From Hymenopellis radicata (Eukaryota > Basidiomycota > Agaricomycetes > Agaricales > Physalacriaceae), in contig JADNRX010000020.1 of the NCBI GenBank assembly GCA_015501595.1, positions 1 to 64,000 on the forward strand: a stretch of 64,000 nt of DNA, given 5' to 3'. Under the pieces are notes generated by a model, which ran no database searches, had not been told where the DNA came from, and saw nothing but the letters and a program-made list of their open reading frames with translations. The position numbers and the translations under genes are program-made. This document shows, piece by piece, positions 10,802-22,540 of the stretch (position 1 is the stretch's first letter; each line of letters opens with the position of its first letter).

Positions 10802-11105
10802 TGGAGTCCTTCCAAGTATGCGTTGAAAGCTCCGAAGGTTTAAGCTGACAGAGCGAAGGGTTGGTTGGAGTGTTTCTCAATTCAAACCTGGGTTGACTGG
10901 AGTTAGGACCTCCTCCTCTAACCAGTAGTTTGGACCAGTGATGCGCAGAACGGGTTCTAAAATTCGCGAGTTCTTCGAAAACATGCCAACTTCATCCTAG
11001 TAGCTTACAGACCGATAGTAAATAACGATAACTAAGTTGTCCATTAGACATATGTGCTCTGCTTCTTGATTGTCGAGTTGTCTTCCGAGTCGTTGAAGGA
11101 GGATA

Positions 11106-12224
11106 TTACATCGCGGGGGCAGCCTCAAAATTTCCCGAGGTTCTATCGCGAGCTCGAACGATTGAAAGTTGAAGGGCAGGTCCAGACCCAGAACTCGGCG
11201 ACGTCGGAAATGCATACTCGTCAGATGTCTGATTCGCCGTGCGGATGATGATGAGGTTATAGGCGATGGAGACGAGTTGTATCTCCTTGGGAGTGGGTCA
11301 GGAGAAAGTGTAACCGGCGAGCAGAGTGAACTTACGGCGTCAGAGGCGATATAGCCAGCATTCTTATCCGACCAGAAGCTTATAAACGAGCACAGGGCGC
11401 TTAGTGTGCATAAGAGCCCCGACTCTATCACAATCCGTATGACCATCTGCAGGTGCGACTTCTGCGTACGACGAGTGCGGAATCTAGCTGATTCCCTATC
11501 AATACGCCATATTCTCGCAGCGATCAAGCCTTTGTTTTCGGAACGGTCAGCCAAGAAAAGAACTATTTGGAACACAACGTACCGGTCGAAACTATATTCT
11601 GTACGATCGTCAATGACAGTATGGCTTCAAGGGAGTGTTCCAGGCGAGCAGTGTCTACTGGAGTCCCAACATGCAGCGCAACCGTGTTGTACACGTAGAA
11701 AATGACGGTCGCTGTGGTCCCCAGCCACAGAGCTGCCGGAAGGCATATGACCTTCAAAGAATGCAGGTATACAACCCAGCATCGGAATACCTGCTAATCC
11801 TGAGAAGATAAACCGCATAAATAGTGAGAGGACGTTACCAGAACAGCGTCAACAATCACGATGGCTATGAAGATCCCGATGACCTGGGGAGTAATTATGT
11901 AGACCCGAACATCACGACAAGCAGACAAGTAAAACTCACCAACATCGTATCAACGCCGGTAGGCGGAAAATGGACGTCTAGCCGAAGGACTCTGACTAGT
12001 CCGAGGCAGACATCCACTGTTGCAAACGAGAAGAGCAGGAGCGCCACTACCACCAGGTACCAGTGAACGCAGCGCTTCATCTTCATCCCCGACTCGTCGA
12101 GGATCATATATCGCATAGCAAACACGAAGGAGATTAAAAGCCAGCCATACATGATGCTCTCTACGAAGAGCGAGGCGATGTTAATCCGTTCCAGGGCATC
12201 ATCGGTCTGGGAAGACGTCGACAT
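11106..12224 (-). CDS. Multi-span (seven-helix type) membrane protein
   Basis: Five exons (12224-11940, 11883-11839, 11790-11583, 11529-11336, 11285-11106) join in phase to 303 residues. Hydrophobic helices include YGWLLISFVFAMRYM, WYLVVVALLLFSFATV, VIGIFIAIVIVDAVL, ALWLGTTATVIFYVY, a helix around VIESGLLCTLSALCSFI, and a last one near LVSIAYNLIIIR. The pattern RIWRIDRES...IESGLL...NLIIIR is common in a large agaricomycete family of unknown-function membrane proteins with receptor-like topology. No ligand is known. The tail is Ser-rich and cytoplasmic-looking (SPSSGSGPALQ). All splice sites are GT-AG and the frame is intact. It is transcribed divergently from the FAD oxidase, about 515 bases away. 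Confidence 0.82.
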
Positions 12225-12739
12225 CCTTCTTGTCGAGCAGGAAACGTTAACGTCACTTGAGCCAGGGTGGGCACTTTATATCAGGATCGTGGAGATGTTG
12301 CTGTCAAACGAATGTATTAACAGAAGGACTATACATAGTTCTCAGCGCATTGGTGATGAAGGGGGTAGATCCGGTTGGTTAGGCTTCGTGATTCGGGTTG
12401 AGGTTACTCCCGATGCATCAGCTGAAAACTTGAAGTTGAGTTCGTGTTTTCACAGCGAGCAACATCTGGACTTTTGTTCACAGGTGGAAGATGGAAGAAA
12501 GAGATGGAGGTGTAGCTTCGACCCTAGAAATTGATGGCAACTGTATACGTCCATGATCTCAATGATCTTGTCCAAATCCTCGCCCGACGCCGAACGCTGT
12601 CCGCCCGCCTGCATTCATATAAATACAGGATGCTTGCGTATCTTGTCACACGCCGTCGTTCAATCATCTTCGTGAATCGGCGCGCCTGCCTACAGCCTCC
12701 TCATTTGCCTGCTGCCGTCACTACATCACATCCGACATC
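12225..12739. promoter_or_regulatory. Divergent promoter region with TATA box at 12618-12625
   Basis: The gap between the diverging membrane-protein and FAD-oxidase genes. TATAAATA at 12618-12625 lies about 115 bases before the oxidase start codon and suits that gene. No other site is clear. Confidence 0.5.
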
Positions 12740-15268
12740 ATGATCGGTTTACTTGCACTCCTTCTCGCTTCCTTGGCCTCAGTTGAACTCGGATACTGTG
12801 CATCAGATGACAGTGATCAACTTGGGGGCAGGTACAGAGGTCTCCCAACTTCTGCCATCTCCTCGTCCAAGTGGCACGCTTTGAATGCGACTTTGGGAGG
12901 GAAGCTGCACGCTGCGGTGCCTCTCGCCGCGCCTTGCTTCAGTAGCCTGAACGGAGATGAGTTCAGAGGAGACACGTCGGAGTGTGCTATTGTTGAGACG
13001 GGTTACCGAAATCCCTTCTTCCGGTCGCCCAAGCTTAACGCGTACACTTGGGTACGTCTTCCTCGTTTGTCGGCAGCCTAGAGCTTTAAATTACTTACAC
13101 GATATCAGCCGCAATGGGAGAGCTGTGTGGCAAAAGAAGAATCATGCACGCTTGATCCCACCTCTACGAACAATTCTGCAGCGTGGTCTGGGAAAGATTG
13201 TGCCCAAGGAAGTGTATCCGAGTTTTACGTGAGTTCTTTCATATCTCTATTGAATCAGTCCTCAGTTGCTTGATAGGTCGATGTCCAATCAGCAGAAGAT
13301 GTCCAAATCGTCTTTGCTTTCGTCCAGCAAACTGGCGTACTTGTTTCAATCAAGAACTCCGGCCATGACTTTGGCGGTCGGGGAGCCATGAAGGGGTCTC
13401 TCTCGATTTGGGTACGTTCCTCTCACCTTGTTCTTGTCAGACGCTGATTATCATTCTCACTATCGATAGACACGAAATCTTGAGACTGTTCGTACCTCTT
13501 GTTGATGTATCAACAGAAGCCTCTGATCCTCATGTCTAGATCTCCCATGATCCAGCGTTTCTTCCTGAAGGCGGGAATGCGGAAACGCTTGCTCTTACCA
13601 TAGGAGTACGCCTCACATAGTCATTGGGTTGAAACATTCGAATTGACGGACTTCTTTAGGCTGGCGTGAATTGGTACGGTGTCTACAAGTACGCCGAAGC
13701 CAACAACATCACTGCCGTTGGCGGCTACCATCCCACAGTCGGTGCTGCTGGAGGTTGGCTGATGGTCAGTTGTTGCTTCTCCCACCACGCTATGATGTTC
13801 TCACCATGTTAATCATCATCAGGGCGGCGGACATAGCATTCTAAGTCCCGTCTACGGACTTGGTGTCGATCGTGTGGTGCGCCATCGTTCTCTTCAATTG
13901 AAAAGATCCATCAACCGTCTAACATCAGTGCCTCAGTTGCAATTCAAAGTCGTCACTCCGGACGGCAAATATCGTGTTGCAAACGAGTTTCGAAATCAAG
14001 ATCTCTTTTGGGCTCTCCGAGGGGGAGGGGGAGGTACCTTCGGTGTCGTCCTGGAGTGTACCATCAAAGCGGAGCCGCAGATGAAGCTACAAGTGTATGG
14101 ATTCGCTTTGCTGTCTGTCGTGTACCTAACGTGGATACAACAGCGCTTCATTGTCCTTCACGCAGACGACGGACAATGCCCGCGGTTTTTTGAAGCTCGT
14201 CATCGATAACTCCGTCAAGTGGGGAACCGAGGGCTGGGGTGGCCATATATCGGTAATCTGTGGTCTCAGGCGCTTGTGTCTACGACTAATCCATTTCATA
14301 GGCTCACGATCTCGTCAGCGTAACACCACTTCTGTCTCTAGATGAAGCCAAGACATCTATGCAAGATGCTGTAGACTACACCCTCGCGCAGAACGGTACC
14401 GCAATAATCGAAGAGGTCCCATCTTGGTTGACATTCTTCGAAAAGTATGTCTCCTTCACCAATGTTAGTCGTCTCCTTTCTTTTCCTTTCGCTCTCGGTC
14501 TAAAACATACTCAGAGTGTTGGAATTAACGCCATCGGTGGTTCTTGGCTCGTTCCGAACACAATGTTCGACAATGAGACTACCAAGGAGCAGTTGCTGGA
14601 CGCGATCATGCCCATGACGGCTTTTGGGAACCCGCGCATCACGACCGCGACACCGTATCTGTTTAACTACACCACCGGATCGACAAGCGCTGCCCCGGCA
14701 TGGCGGGACTCTCTGTGGCATGTACGTCGGCCAGTACAAACATCAATAAGTTGGCTGACTCGCTGAAGGCCGTGTTTCAATACATGTATCCTTGGAATGC
14801 GACTCAGGACGCTGTAAGAGCGGGATATCAAACTATAACGGACAACATCCAGCTTCTCAGAGATATCGCACCGGAATCGGGTGCTTATGGGGTAAGGTCA
14901 TTTTTGTAGACAAGTTCCTAGTCTCATCATATCCTCTTCCCAGAACGAGGCGGATATTTATGAGCCTGATCACGAACGTGAGTACTTTTAGATTTCTACT
15001 TGGGATGGTTTTGAGACATGTGCTACAGGTGCCTTCTGGGGGGACAATTACCCGAAACTGCTGGAGCTCAAGCAGAAGTTGTACGTTGAGAACCAAGCAA
15101 ACGTTTAAATAGTACTGACTAGTCTCTAGCGATCCTGTCGGTCTTCTTGACTGTTGGTATTGCGGTACGTGGTACTGGGTCTGCTATACTTTCAGAAAAA
15201 CTCATCCTTATTCAGTGGGATGGCGTGGCGCAGATAACTCTCGTTTCCAGTGTTACGTATCAGAATGA
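12740..15268 (+). CDS. Secreted FAD-linked oxidase, berberine-bridge-enzyme type
   Basis: Begins with a signal peptide ([18 protein letters not shown]). Exons are 12740-13051, 13109-13228, 13277-13411, 13470-13487, 13540-13605, 13660-13764, 13823-13876, 13937 onward, and several more to a stop at 15268. The FAD-binding (type 4) domain shows [13 protein letters not shown], where the His is the usual covalent flavin site, then [21 protein letters not shown] and [16 protein letters not shown]. The C-terminal BBE segment is [18 protein letters not shown]...VGWRG. Such enzymes oxidise alcohols, sugars or alkaloid-like substrates with O2; the substrate here is unknown. Two joins are not clean: near 14100-14160 no intron fits perfectly, and near 14720 one base is missing (SLWHV then [13 protein letters not shown] in another frame). 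It is damaged or mis-sequenced. Confidence 0.8.
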
Positions 15269-15990
15269 TGAGAGGTCGCTGTGACCTGGACTGCATATCT
15301 TATTCTTAAATTTTAATAAACTGTTTTCCCCTGTTGAACTCATATCATCATATCGTTGTCCTGGAGAGTGACTACCGTTCATACTTCTTCGCATGACGTG
15401 CCCGCACCTTTCGCCGGAGCACGTATCAAGGGTACAAACATCTAAAGATTGTCGTTAGTATACACGGTATGGCGGGATGCTCGAAAAGAATATAACTCAC
15501 GAACGACCTCCAATCCAAAAACGCGTCCAGGATCTATTGAATTATTCTTTAGCGCCGCACGCGTGGCCCGCCCTAAACATATTAGTCACAAAGTCGCCCG
15601 TGATGTGCGCATCGCCTCTCTCCAGCCCGCGCCGCATAGCCTCTGCAGCTTCGTCTGAGGTAAGGTTTGGCCGTCAGTCCGTTCAAGATGGCCGGCGTAC
15701 TAATGTTCTCTGCCCCGAACGACGTCGTGTACATAGTGTTTGGGAGAGCACGTCAATGAAATTGTCAAGGGAATTAGAACGTTTATTACTGCAACCTCGC
15801 AGCGCGAATTTTCCAGGAGAATAATTTGGCTATCGGACGAAAGTCAACCACAGAGGAACCAGAACAATTTTGGATTTCTCAGGGAATCTCGTATCTCGTG
15901 CACGACAACGACGTTGGCATAGGTTGCTACCGCACTCCGAGGGAAGCCTTCTCTCATAGTCAATACTGGTCGGCAAAACCACCGACATCT
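15269..15990. other. Intergenic; right half copied with the F-box gene
   Basis: The part from about 15880 matches, with changes, the DNA downstream of paralogue 1 (about 4715-4790), and 15935-15975 matches the reverse complement of the DNA downstream of paralogue 2 (about 8590-8632). The F-box duplication therefore included the 3' flank. No gene is seen. Confidence 0.5.
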
Positions 15991-17700
15991 CTACATCTCT
16001 TCATCCTCTTCATCGGTCAGAGTCATACCGCTGGTATACTCTGATTCCGAGTCTGTTCCCGGCACATAATCACTATCATCATCCTCGCCATCGTCGTAGT
16101 CAACACCCAGCTCATCCAGATGAGACGTCTCGCGAGTATGAACGATTCGCACAACCTGACGAATGCTCTGCCAGCGGGGGGAGTCCGGGCGCCCACCAAC
16201 CCAGGAGAAACCCGTACACGTATGGAGTTCCCGCAGTACAGCGAGGCGACTCTCCACCATGTCTAGGATACAATCATCGAGTGCGATGGCATATTCCGCT
16301 TCGGTGATGTCCAGAACGCAAAGTTTTGGGAGCAAGTTCGTATGCCCGCTGCGATCAGAGAGCGTAAGTCGCTGGAAGAATTGAACAGATAGGTGCGATG
16401 ATATTTCGAAATGCTCCACATTCGGAGTGACACGTAGGAATTGATAAAGACCATACGAGGAGACGGTGAAGTTCATGTTAACAATTTCCAGTCGTGTCAC
16501 GGAGCTGAACATACGGGAATCGCACAGATCTGCAAGACCTATAGACAAGCAGTATCCCTCCCCGAGACGGAGGTGTTTCAAGGCGGGAGTGCGAACGGCA
16601 TCCGAAAACAAATTTCCATATGGAAATTGAACACGCGGAATGGAGAGGGAAGTTAGGAAAGGTAAGGAGATTGGCCGCCCGTTCAAGCTCGAGGCGCCTG
16701 CAATCCCAATCGCTCCAAGATTCAACCTCTGGAGATTTTTCATTATTCCCAAGTGTTCAATGGCAATCCAAGCAGGAGAGGGAGTATTTCCAAAGTCCGT
16801 AATCTGCGACCAAGGGATCATAAGCGTATCTGGATGAGACACGTTGTCGAGCAACGCAAAGGTTCGTATGCGAGGAGCAGTCTCAAACGCCGCGAATAAC
16901 GGTGCATTGTTTGTGACCGGTGGGTATTCGATAAGCAGCTCCTGCAGCGAGTCAAAAGCGCAGTCCGAGAAACCAGACAATATTGAATAGGGAAGCTGGA
17001 TCCGTAGGCCTTTCCAACGTCGCGTCGTGGCCTTTAGACCATCCAGCAACTGTCGGCGGACGGCTTCCTCCTGGCGCAAGGTGGCTGCGTCGTGCGGCGG
17101 CCACCATTCAAACTCCGAAACAGCATCAACGGCGAGATTGACGTATAGATCCAAATTCCCCGAACGCTCCAGGTGTAACTTCAACCTGTACTGCTCTGCC
17201 GGTCCAACCCATAACATACCGCCAGGATCAACACCCACAAAACACCAAAGCATTCGCGACGATAGACAGATGCTTCTCCACCTCTGGCATACCTGCGACA
17301 GAGACCAAGGCGCGTTACAGGTGTCCAGGGAGTTCATGGATCTGGTGAACAAATCGGACCACGACCTCCCAGAATAAAGCAGGGTGCAGTGGAAGAAGAT
17401 GTCAAGGAGAGTGTCATCTGGAAGGCATTGTATGGGAGGAAGGGCTTGTTTTGGCGCGTATATACGATGCTTTACACCGTCTCGGCGCTCTTTCAAAGCA
17501 AGTACGCGTTGTTCGAGGTGTGCAATGTGAGAGTCCAGATATGCGAGGTGTGCAAGGTCATCACTCTCCAAAGTTTTCGCGTCGATAAATGTTGTTTCGT
17601 TTTCTGAGGCTGAGAGACCGTCACAAAAAGGCGGGATGGAAAGTGACAAACGTCCCTTTCCCTTGCATGCGGGGCAGCACACGTCCGCGTCAGCTGCCAT
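15991..17700 (-). CDS. F-box protein with acidic C-terminal tail (paralogue 3)
   Basis: Intact single frame of 569 residues and the best guide to the family's full form. It starts MAADADVCCPACKGKGRLS, with a CCPAC pair that may be a small metal site. A helical segment (IAHLEQRVLALKERRD) follows, then the F-box at about residues 85-150 (QCLPDDTLLDIFFHC ... VCQRWRSICLSSRMLW), leucine-rich sequence, TGFSWVGGRPDSPRW, and a tail of Asp/Glu/Ser ending DEEDEEM. It is expected to act as the substrate receptor of an SCF ligase. Comparison with it shows the 5' frameshifts in the two other paralogues. Its upstream DNA (17764-17803) is shared with the intergenic region of the other pair. Confidence 0.87.
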   Translation of the reverse strand: MAADADVCCPACKGKGRLSLSIPPFCDGLSASENETTFIDAKTLESDDLAHLAYLDSHIAHLEQRVLALKERRDGVKHRIYAPKQALPPIQCLPDDTLLDIFFHCTLLYSGRSWSDLFTRSMNSLDTCNAPWSLSQVCQRWRSICLSSRMLWCFVGVDPGGMLWVGPAEQYRLKLHLERSGNLDLYVNLAVDAVSEFEWWPPHDAATLRQEEAVRRQLLDGLKATTRRWKGLRIQLPYSILSGFSDCAFDSLQELLIEYPPVTNNAPLFAAFETAPRIRTFALLDNVSHPDTLMIPWSQITDFGNTPSPAWIAIEHLGIMKNLQRLNLGAIGIAGASSLNGRPISLPFLTSLSIPRVQFPYGNLFSDAVRTPALKHLRLGEGYCLSIGLADLCDSRMFSSVTRLEIVNMNFTVSSYGLYQFLRVTPNVEHFEISSHLSVQFFQRLTLSDRSGHTNLLPKLCVLDITEAEYAIALDDCILDMVESRLAVLRELHTCTGFSWVGGRPDSPRWQSIRQVVRIVHTRETSHLDELGVDYDDGEDDDSDYVPGTDSESEYTSGMTLTDEEDEEM

Positions 17701-17927
17701 GAATGGAACGTTCTACAATTATAAAGACTAGAATGTGTTTCAGCTAGAAGTTGGGTGAGAGCTGGTTTCTTACCTGTTGGTGGGCGTAGGTGGATGACCC
17801 AAGCCTCGAGGCGGCACTAAGGCGGCACGAAAACACGGCCTCGGCACGTGCTTTCACCGGGTATGATACAAATCTACTCAGGCTAAATGTTCCTTAAAGT
17901 TACATTTCGCTGTATCATATGCTACTC

Positions 17928-18005
17928 CCTTGGCGCAATGGTAGTGAGCCTTAGTCTTTGACTTCCGATACCACAGCTCAGCTTACCATTATCGCGGCTT
18001 ATACA
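17928..18005 (+). other. tRNA-like box A remnant
   Basis: TGGCGCAATGG matches the tRNA box A consensus in a context resembling a tRNA 5' half (CCTTGGCGCAATGGTAG). No convincing anticodon stem or box B follows. The same sequence recurs inverted at about 36645-36722 upstream of the second ZZ gene, so it was copied with that segment. It is probably a decayed tRNA or a tRNA-derived piece. Confidence 0.35.
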
Positions 18006-18217
18006 GCAGGTACTTAAAATCGATAACTAAGGCCAATCTTGATGAACAGTGGATGACTTTGCGAGTGGTGCACGACTCAAGAGGAATACGCCGGTATAAG
18101 GATCTCACCGCTAGCCCCACGCCGTATCCATATACTTACAGCAGCTTCTTGATAGTGCTTTCTTCCCGCAGTCAATCATCTACTTCGCTCTCACTGCGCA
18201 GTATCGAAATCCTATCG

Positions 18218-21200
18218 ATGGAGCAGCACTCCGGACGCTCGTTGGATGTTAGACTTAGCGAGGCGGAAAGTGTGCTCCGAGCCAGCGAGAACAACACACC
18301 TTCGAAAGGGGAGCGGCGGTTAAACAAATTCGGTGCGTCTCATACAAGCTTATGTCGCTGAGCCTCACGAGCCTCAAATGTAGGGGACGTATTCGGGAAT
18401 GTCACGGACACATACTCGAATGTGGCCCAGAGCGACGCGGCATCAGCGACATTCTCGATTGTGAAGGATCAAATCAGTAGTTTTACAGACAACAGCAAAA
18501 TTCTCATGTCGGTACTGGACGAGGTGGCGAAGGCCCACCCATTCATTCAAGGTATTTATCAGCTAGCATCGCGTTTTGACATACTGACATGATACTAGTG
18601 GCCGTGTCTCTGTTCAAAGCCGCCGTAATGCTTGAAATCCGTCGTCGCGAAAACGATGACAAGGTGTTGGCCCTGAACCTAGCCATGTACGACATGATGT
18701 CTGTCATGAGATTGTACGGTGACAATGACTCTACTTTCTGTGAACCCGCTGACTGCCGTCTCTAGACTTCAACAAATTACGAACGCACGACATCAGGGTC
18801 CAGATGGACAAACTGTAGAAGACCGCCTACGTCGGCGAATGGTCGATATAATCGAGTCTATCAAGCGATGTGCCAAATTATGCGACAGTTATCAAAAGCG
18901 GCGGACCGCAGGTGCGAATTTATTGCATTCGTCTATTTTTGCTGATGCTTAGGCAGTTAAAATCCTGACGAGCTTCAAATGGGAGGGCAAGTTCACCGAC
19001 CTAGCCCTCCAGTTCAGCGAACACAAGGCTGGGCTCCAATTCGATCTGCAGATTCACGCGAGCCTCCAGCTCAGCGCAGCTAATGTGACATTAGCTACGG
19101 TTAACGACAATGTGGCGATCATCATGAAGATGGTGTTCACGCTGATGAGAACACCGGAGGAGCGTGAACTCATGGCATTCATCACCTCGAAAGGTGGCGC
19201 CGACAAGGTCGTTAAAGATGACGCTCTGCTCAACGCCTTGTTATCAAAGCAGAAAGTCGAGAAAGGCCGCGGCGACAGTCGCGCGAAGCTGGGCCGGGCG
19301 GAACCTACGCTCACTGTGAAGGACTTGCGCGAGGAGATTAACAAGGATGTAGAGCAGGTACTGGAAGGCAACGCGAAAACCTTTGCAGAGAAATTTGAGG
19401 CGCAGCGGCTTCAAATTGAGGAGGTCAAAGTGACGATCAGACATGAGAGCGATCGTGTTATTGATGCTGTTCTTGCGGGTCCTCACGAGAGGATAAAAGA
19501 TCAGGTTAGTAGCTGCTCATTCCACTCTTCCGATGTCCTGACGTCGCTGGTTAGGATTTGTACCATATTTGGAAGGAGATGGTCCGCTGCTTCAGGTATC
19601 TCTCTAGATTTTGTCTTGACATCTGTGCTAGGGCTGGAAAGGAAGCGTAAAGGCTCGACATTTCGTCATGGCCTTGCACGACTATTTCACAGAACGCAAA
19701 CAACATGCTGTTAACGATCAGGATCATGCGCTTACACAGATACGTCAAATAGCGCGGGACACCACGTCGGCGGACACGAAAGTACAGGAGATCACTCAGG
19801 TTGCCCAGCAGGCGCCGGACATGGCGGTAGATGATCTCTGGGCATTGGAGTATGTCAACGTTTTCCGAGTGCAACCACTTATCGAGGCGCTGGACGACGA
19901 CGTGTCTTCGTTTGTTACGGTAGCAGAGGTCAACATATTCACTGCTGCACGACCACTTGGTTGGAGGGGAGTTACATTACCCTTTGCGTTATGTTGAAGT
20001 ACTGACGCGACCGCAATCAGTCTTCTGCGTTGGATTGCATATTGGACTATTGGTAAGAATAATGCCTGTCTGTCATTTTTTGTCATCTGAACATGATAAC
20101 ACAGGATTTGAGTTCTCCATCAACTGGTACTATCGTCGCATCATACGGCTGATTGACGAGGTAAGCAAGCAATCCAAGAAAGTCTTGCCCCTCAATAGGA
20201 AGATCGTCAACGACTTCATCCAGAGTCACTCCGTTAGTTTTATTGATGACCTCTGTAACGGACTCCAATCTGCCACTGCCTTCGACGGTGTTGATTGGGA
20301 CAACAACCCCTTGTTCGACCGCTTCAAGTCCTACATTTTGGAGGAAGAGCAGCGAATGGAGAAGATGCTGCGGACGGTCACATACAACCTCGACGATGAG
20401 AACATGTTAACGCTTGTTACTGGGGGTGGCCGACCAGAGAAGGTCAGTAATAACTCTCCGACGAGATGGGTACCATTTGACGCGCCATGGGTTTCCAGTA
20501 TATTATGCCCCTCGTCTATCTCCTCCTCAGGCGCGCACTGCACGTCATTGAAATTGCAGCACACACAACGCTTAATAGGGACGAGTTGAGCATCGTTCAG
20601 GATTCGCTTGCGACGGCGCGCAGCGCTGTCTGGAGCCGAATCGGCACCTTGAGAGGCAAGTTCATTGATGGGAAACATGGGACTGGAAAGTAACTGTAAA
20701 TCTGCAGCTGTGTGTCAATTGCAGAATTTGAACCCTGATGAGCAGCTCAAGAAATTCTTTTCTGGGATGGTCCGCATATCTCGTTCCCTCGTCGAACAAA
20801 TGACTGAATATCATGCTAGTACTGTTATATGTGGACAGACAATGTCATGGGCGACTATTGGACCAGGAGCATCGAAAACGGACTCGACGGGGAGGAAAAC
20901 GTGCTCATCGATGGCGGCGCAGACTCTGTTTCAGTGAGCGTCGACAAAGCAGATGCCCTTCCATCGGCAGGAAACCACGCACCTCCCTCGGAAGCGCATC
21001 CCAATAACGACAGCCAGTCTCCCTCTGCCCCTTTCACTCCTCACCCCAATGTCGGCCTCTTCTTTGGTGGCCATGAGCAATACGATCTCGACTTTAATGC
21101 TCTCACTCCGTCAGACTTAGTCGCAGTGGAAGGAGACTCCCTTGTTGGCCACTGGATCGGTATGTACATGAGCGACCTGACTGGCGACACGGCTGGGCTT

Positions 21201-22540
21201 GCTGCCTTTGATATCACCGTTCACAACGACGACGGTACTTTCAGCGGCGAGGGCGTAGATTTGAGTGGTAAATGCGCGGTCAAGGGCGAACTCAAGGATT
21301 TACGCGTCGTGTTTACCAAAACGTATGCACCGCAGGGAAATGGAAGCGACACCATCTGGCAACACCAGTGCCTGCTGGACAAGGAGCAGGATGAAGTTCG
21401 AGGAAGGTGGGGTCATCCGACAAATGACGAGGACATACAATCGTATCTTGGGGGCACCGAGGATGCCGTGGGAGATACATTGGGGAAATTCTCCTTCCAG
21501 CGTCGCCCTGTCGAATATTTCCTCTTCCGGCCCGATAAAGACTTTGCCGAAAACCGCATCAGAGCGCTTTGGACGTGGGCGATACGTTCGGTGCTTCGGA
21601 TGGTGCAGTCGAAGCACTTGCAGTGGAAGGTTATCCGTGACCATCGCGACCGCCGCCGGCGATACCTCGAGCTCACCCAGCAGCGCCACTCTGACGCGGA
21701 AGCTGTCGAGTGGGCAGAGCTCGTGCGCACGATAACGCCCGAGACGCTGCGTTTTTGGGAATCCCTCCGCGTGTTCAGAGAGCGTCGTACCATCGCCCAC
21801 AATGTTTATTGCGATGGCTGCAGCGGCGATGTCATCGGCTCGCGATTCACTTGTGTGCAGTGCTCGCAGGGCGAGATATGGCACACGGTCGATCTGTGTG
21901 CTAGATGCATGGGCAAGAGTGTTTATCGGGCATCGGATAAGAAGAGGCATACGCCGGGACACAATCTTCTGCAGATTCGAGATGTGATCCATAAGCGTGC
22001 TGTATTGGCAGCGCATTCTGCTGTGGAGGCGGCGCTCCAGCATGCTACTGCGCTCGTTGATCATGTCAAGGATGAGAAGGTGCCATTATGGCCCATAATA
22101 TGGGACTCCCCAATCTGCGTAATCTGCAACAAGACTGTCACAAGGCCATTTTGGTTCTGTATTGAGTGTGAAGGTAAGCCCAAGGTGTAATTGACAATAT
22201 CCGACTCACAGACGTGTTAGATGGCATCTTTGTATGCTACGACTGCAATGCGCGCACAATAGTCGAACAGCCGTGGCTGTTCGAGCGCCGAGCACACACG
22301 GATCCAAGCATTCATAGTTGGGCGCACACGCTCGTGTTGGCGCCACTGCCGGAAGACTCAGCCACATCGCAGGCAGACACACCGTCCATCGATAACCGGC
22401 TTGCGCAGCTCTCAACCGGTGTAGAAGTCAATACCACGGAGATTAATCGCTTACACGCGCGCTTGGACACGATGTCGCAGCATATGGAGAGATTGGAGAT
22501 GTTATTGAGTCGCCTTGTGGACTCCGAGGGTAATCAGTAA
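18218..22540 (+). CDS. Large ZZ-type zinc-finger protein with helical N terminus (copy 1)
   Basis: Multi-exon gene of roughly 1,250 residues. It starts MEQHSGRSLDVRLSEAES. The helical N terminus (GDVFGNVTDTYSNVAQSDA ... VDEVAKAHPFIQ|VAVSLFKAAVMLEIRRREN) resembles N-terminal domains of fungal STAND/NLR-type proteins, but no NACHT or NB-ARC P-loop is present. A long coiled-coil and helical middle follows (EEINKDVEQVLEGNAKTF; WYYRRIIRLIDEVSKQSKK). From 20829 there is a globular segment, then a ZZ finger at about 21805-21970 (CDGC, CVQC, CARC, HTPGHN), a second zinc-pair module (CVIC, CIEC, CYDC) interrupted by a short intron at about 22172-22211, and a C-terminal coiled coil (RLHARLDTMSQHMERLEML). 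Zinc modules plus coiled coils suggest a protein-interaction scaffold. The exon join near 18720-18765 is unclear. It is nearly identical to 32112-36436. Confidence 0.75.

Noticed and set aside
17928..18005. Functional tRNA gene
   Set aside because: A box A match is present, but no anticodon stem-loop or box B could be folded.
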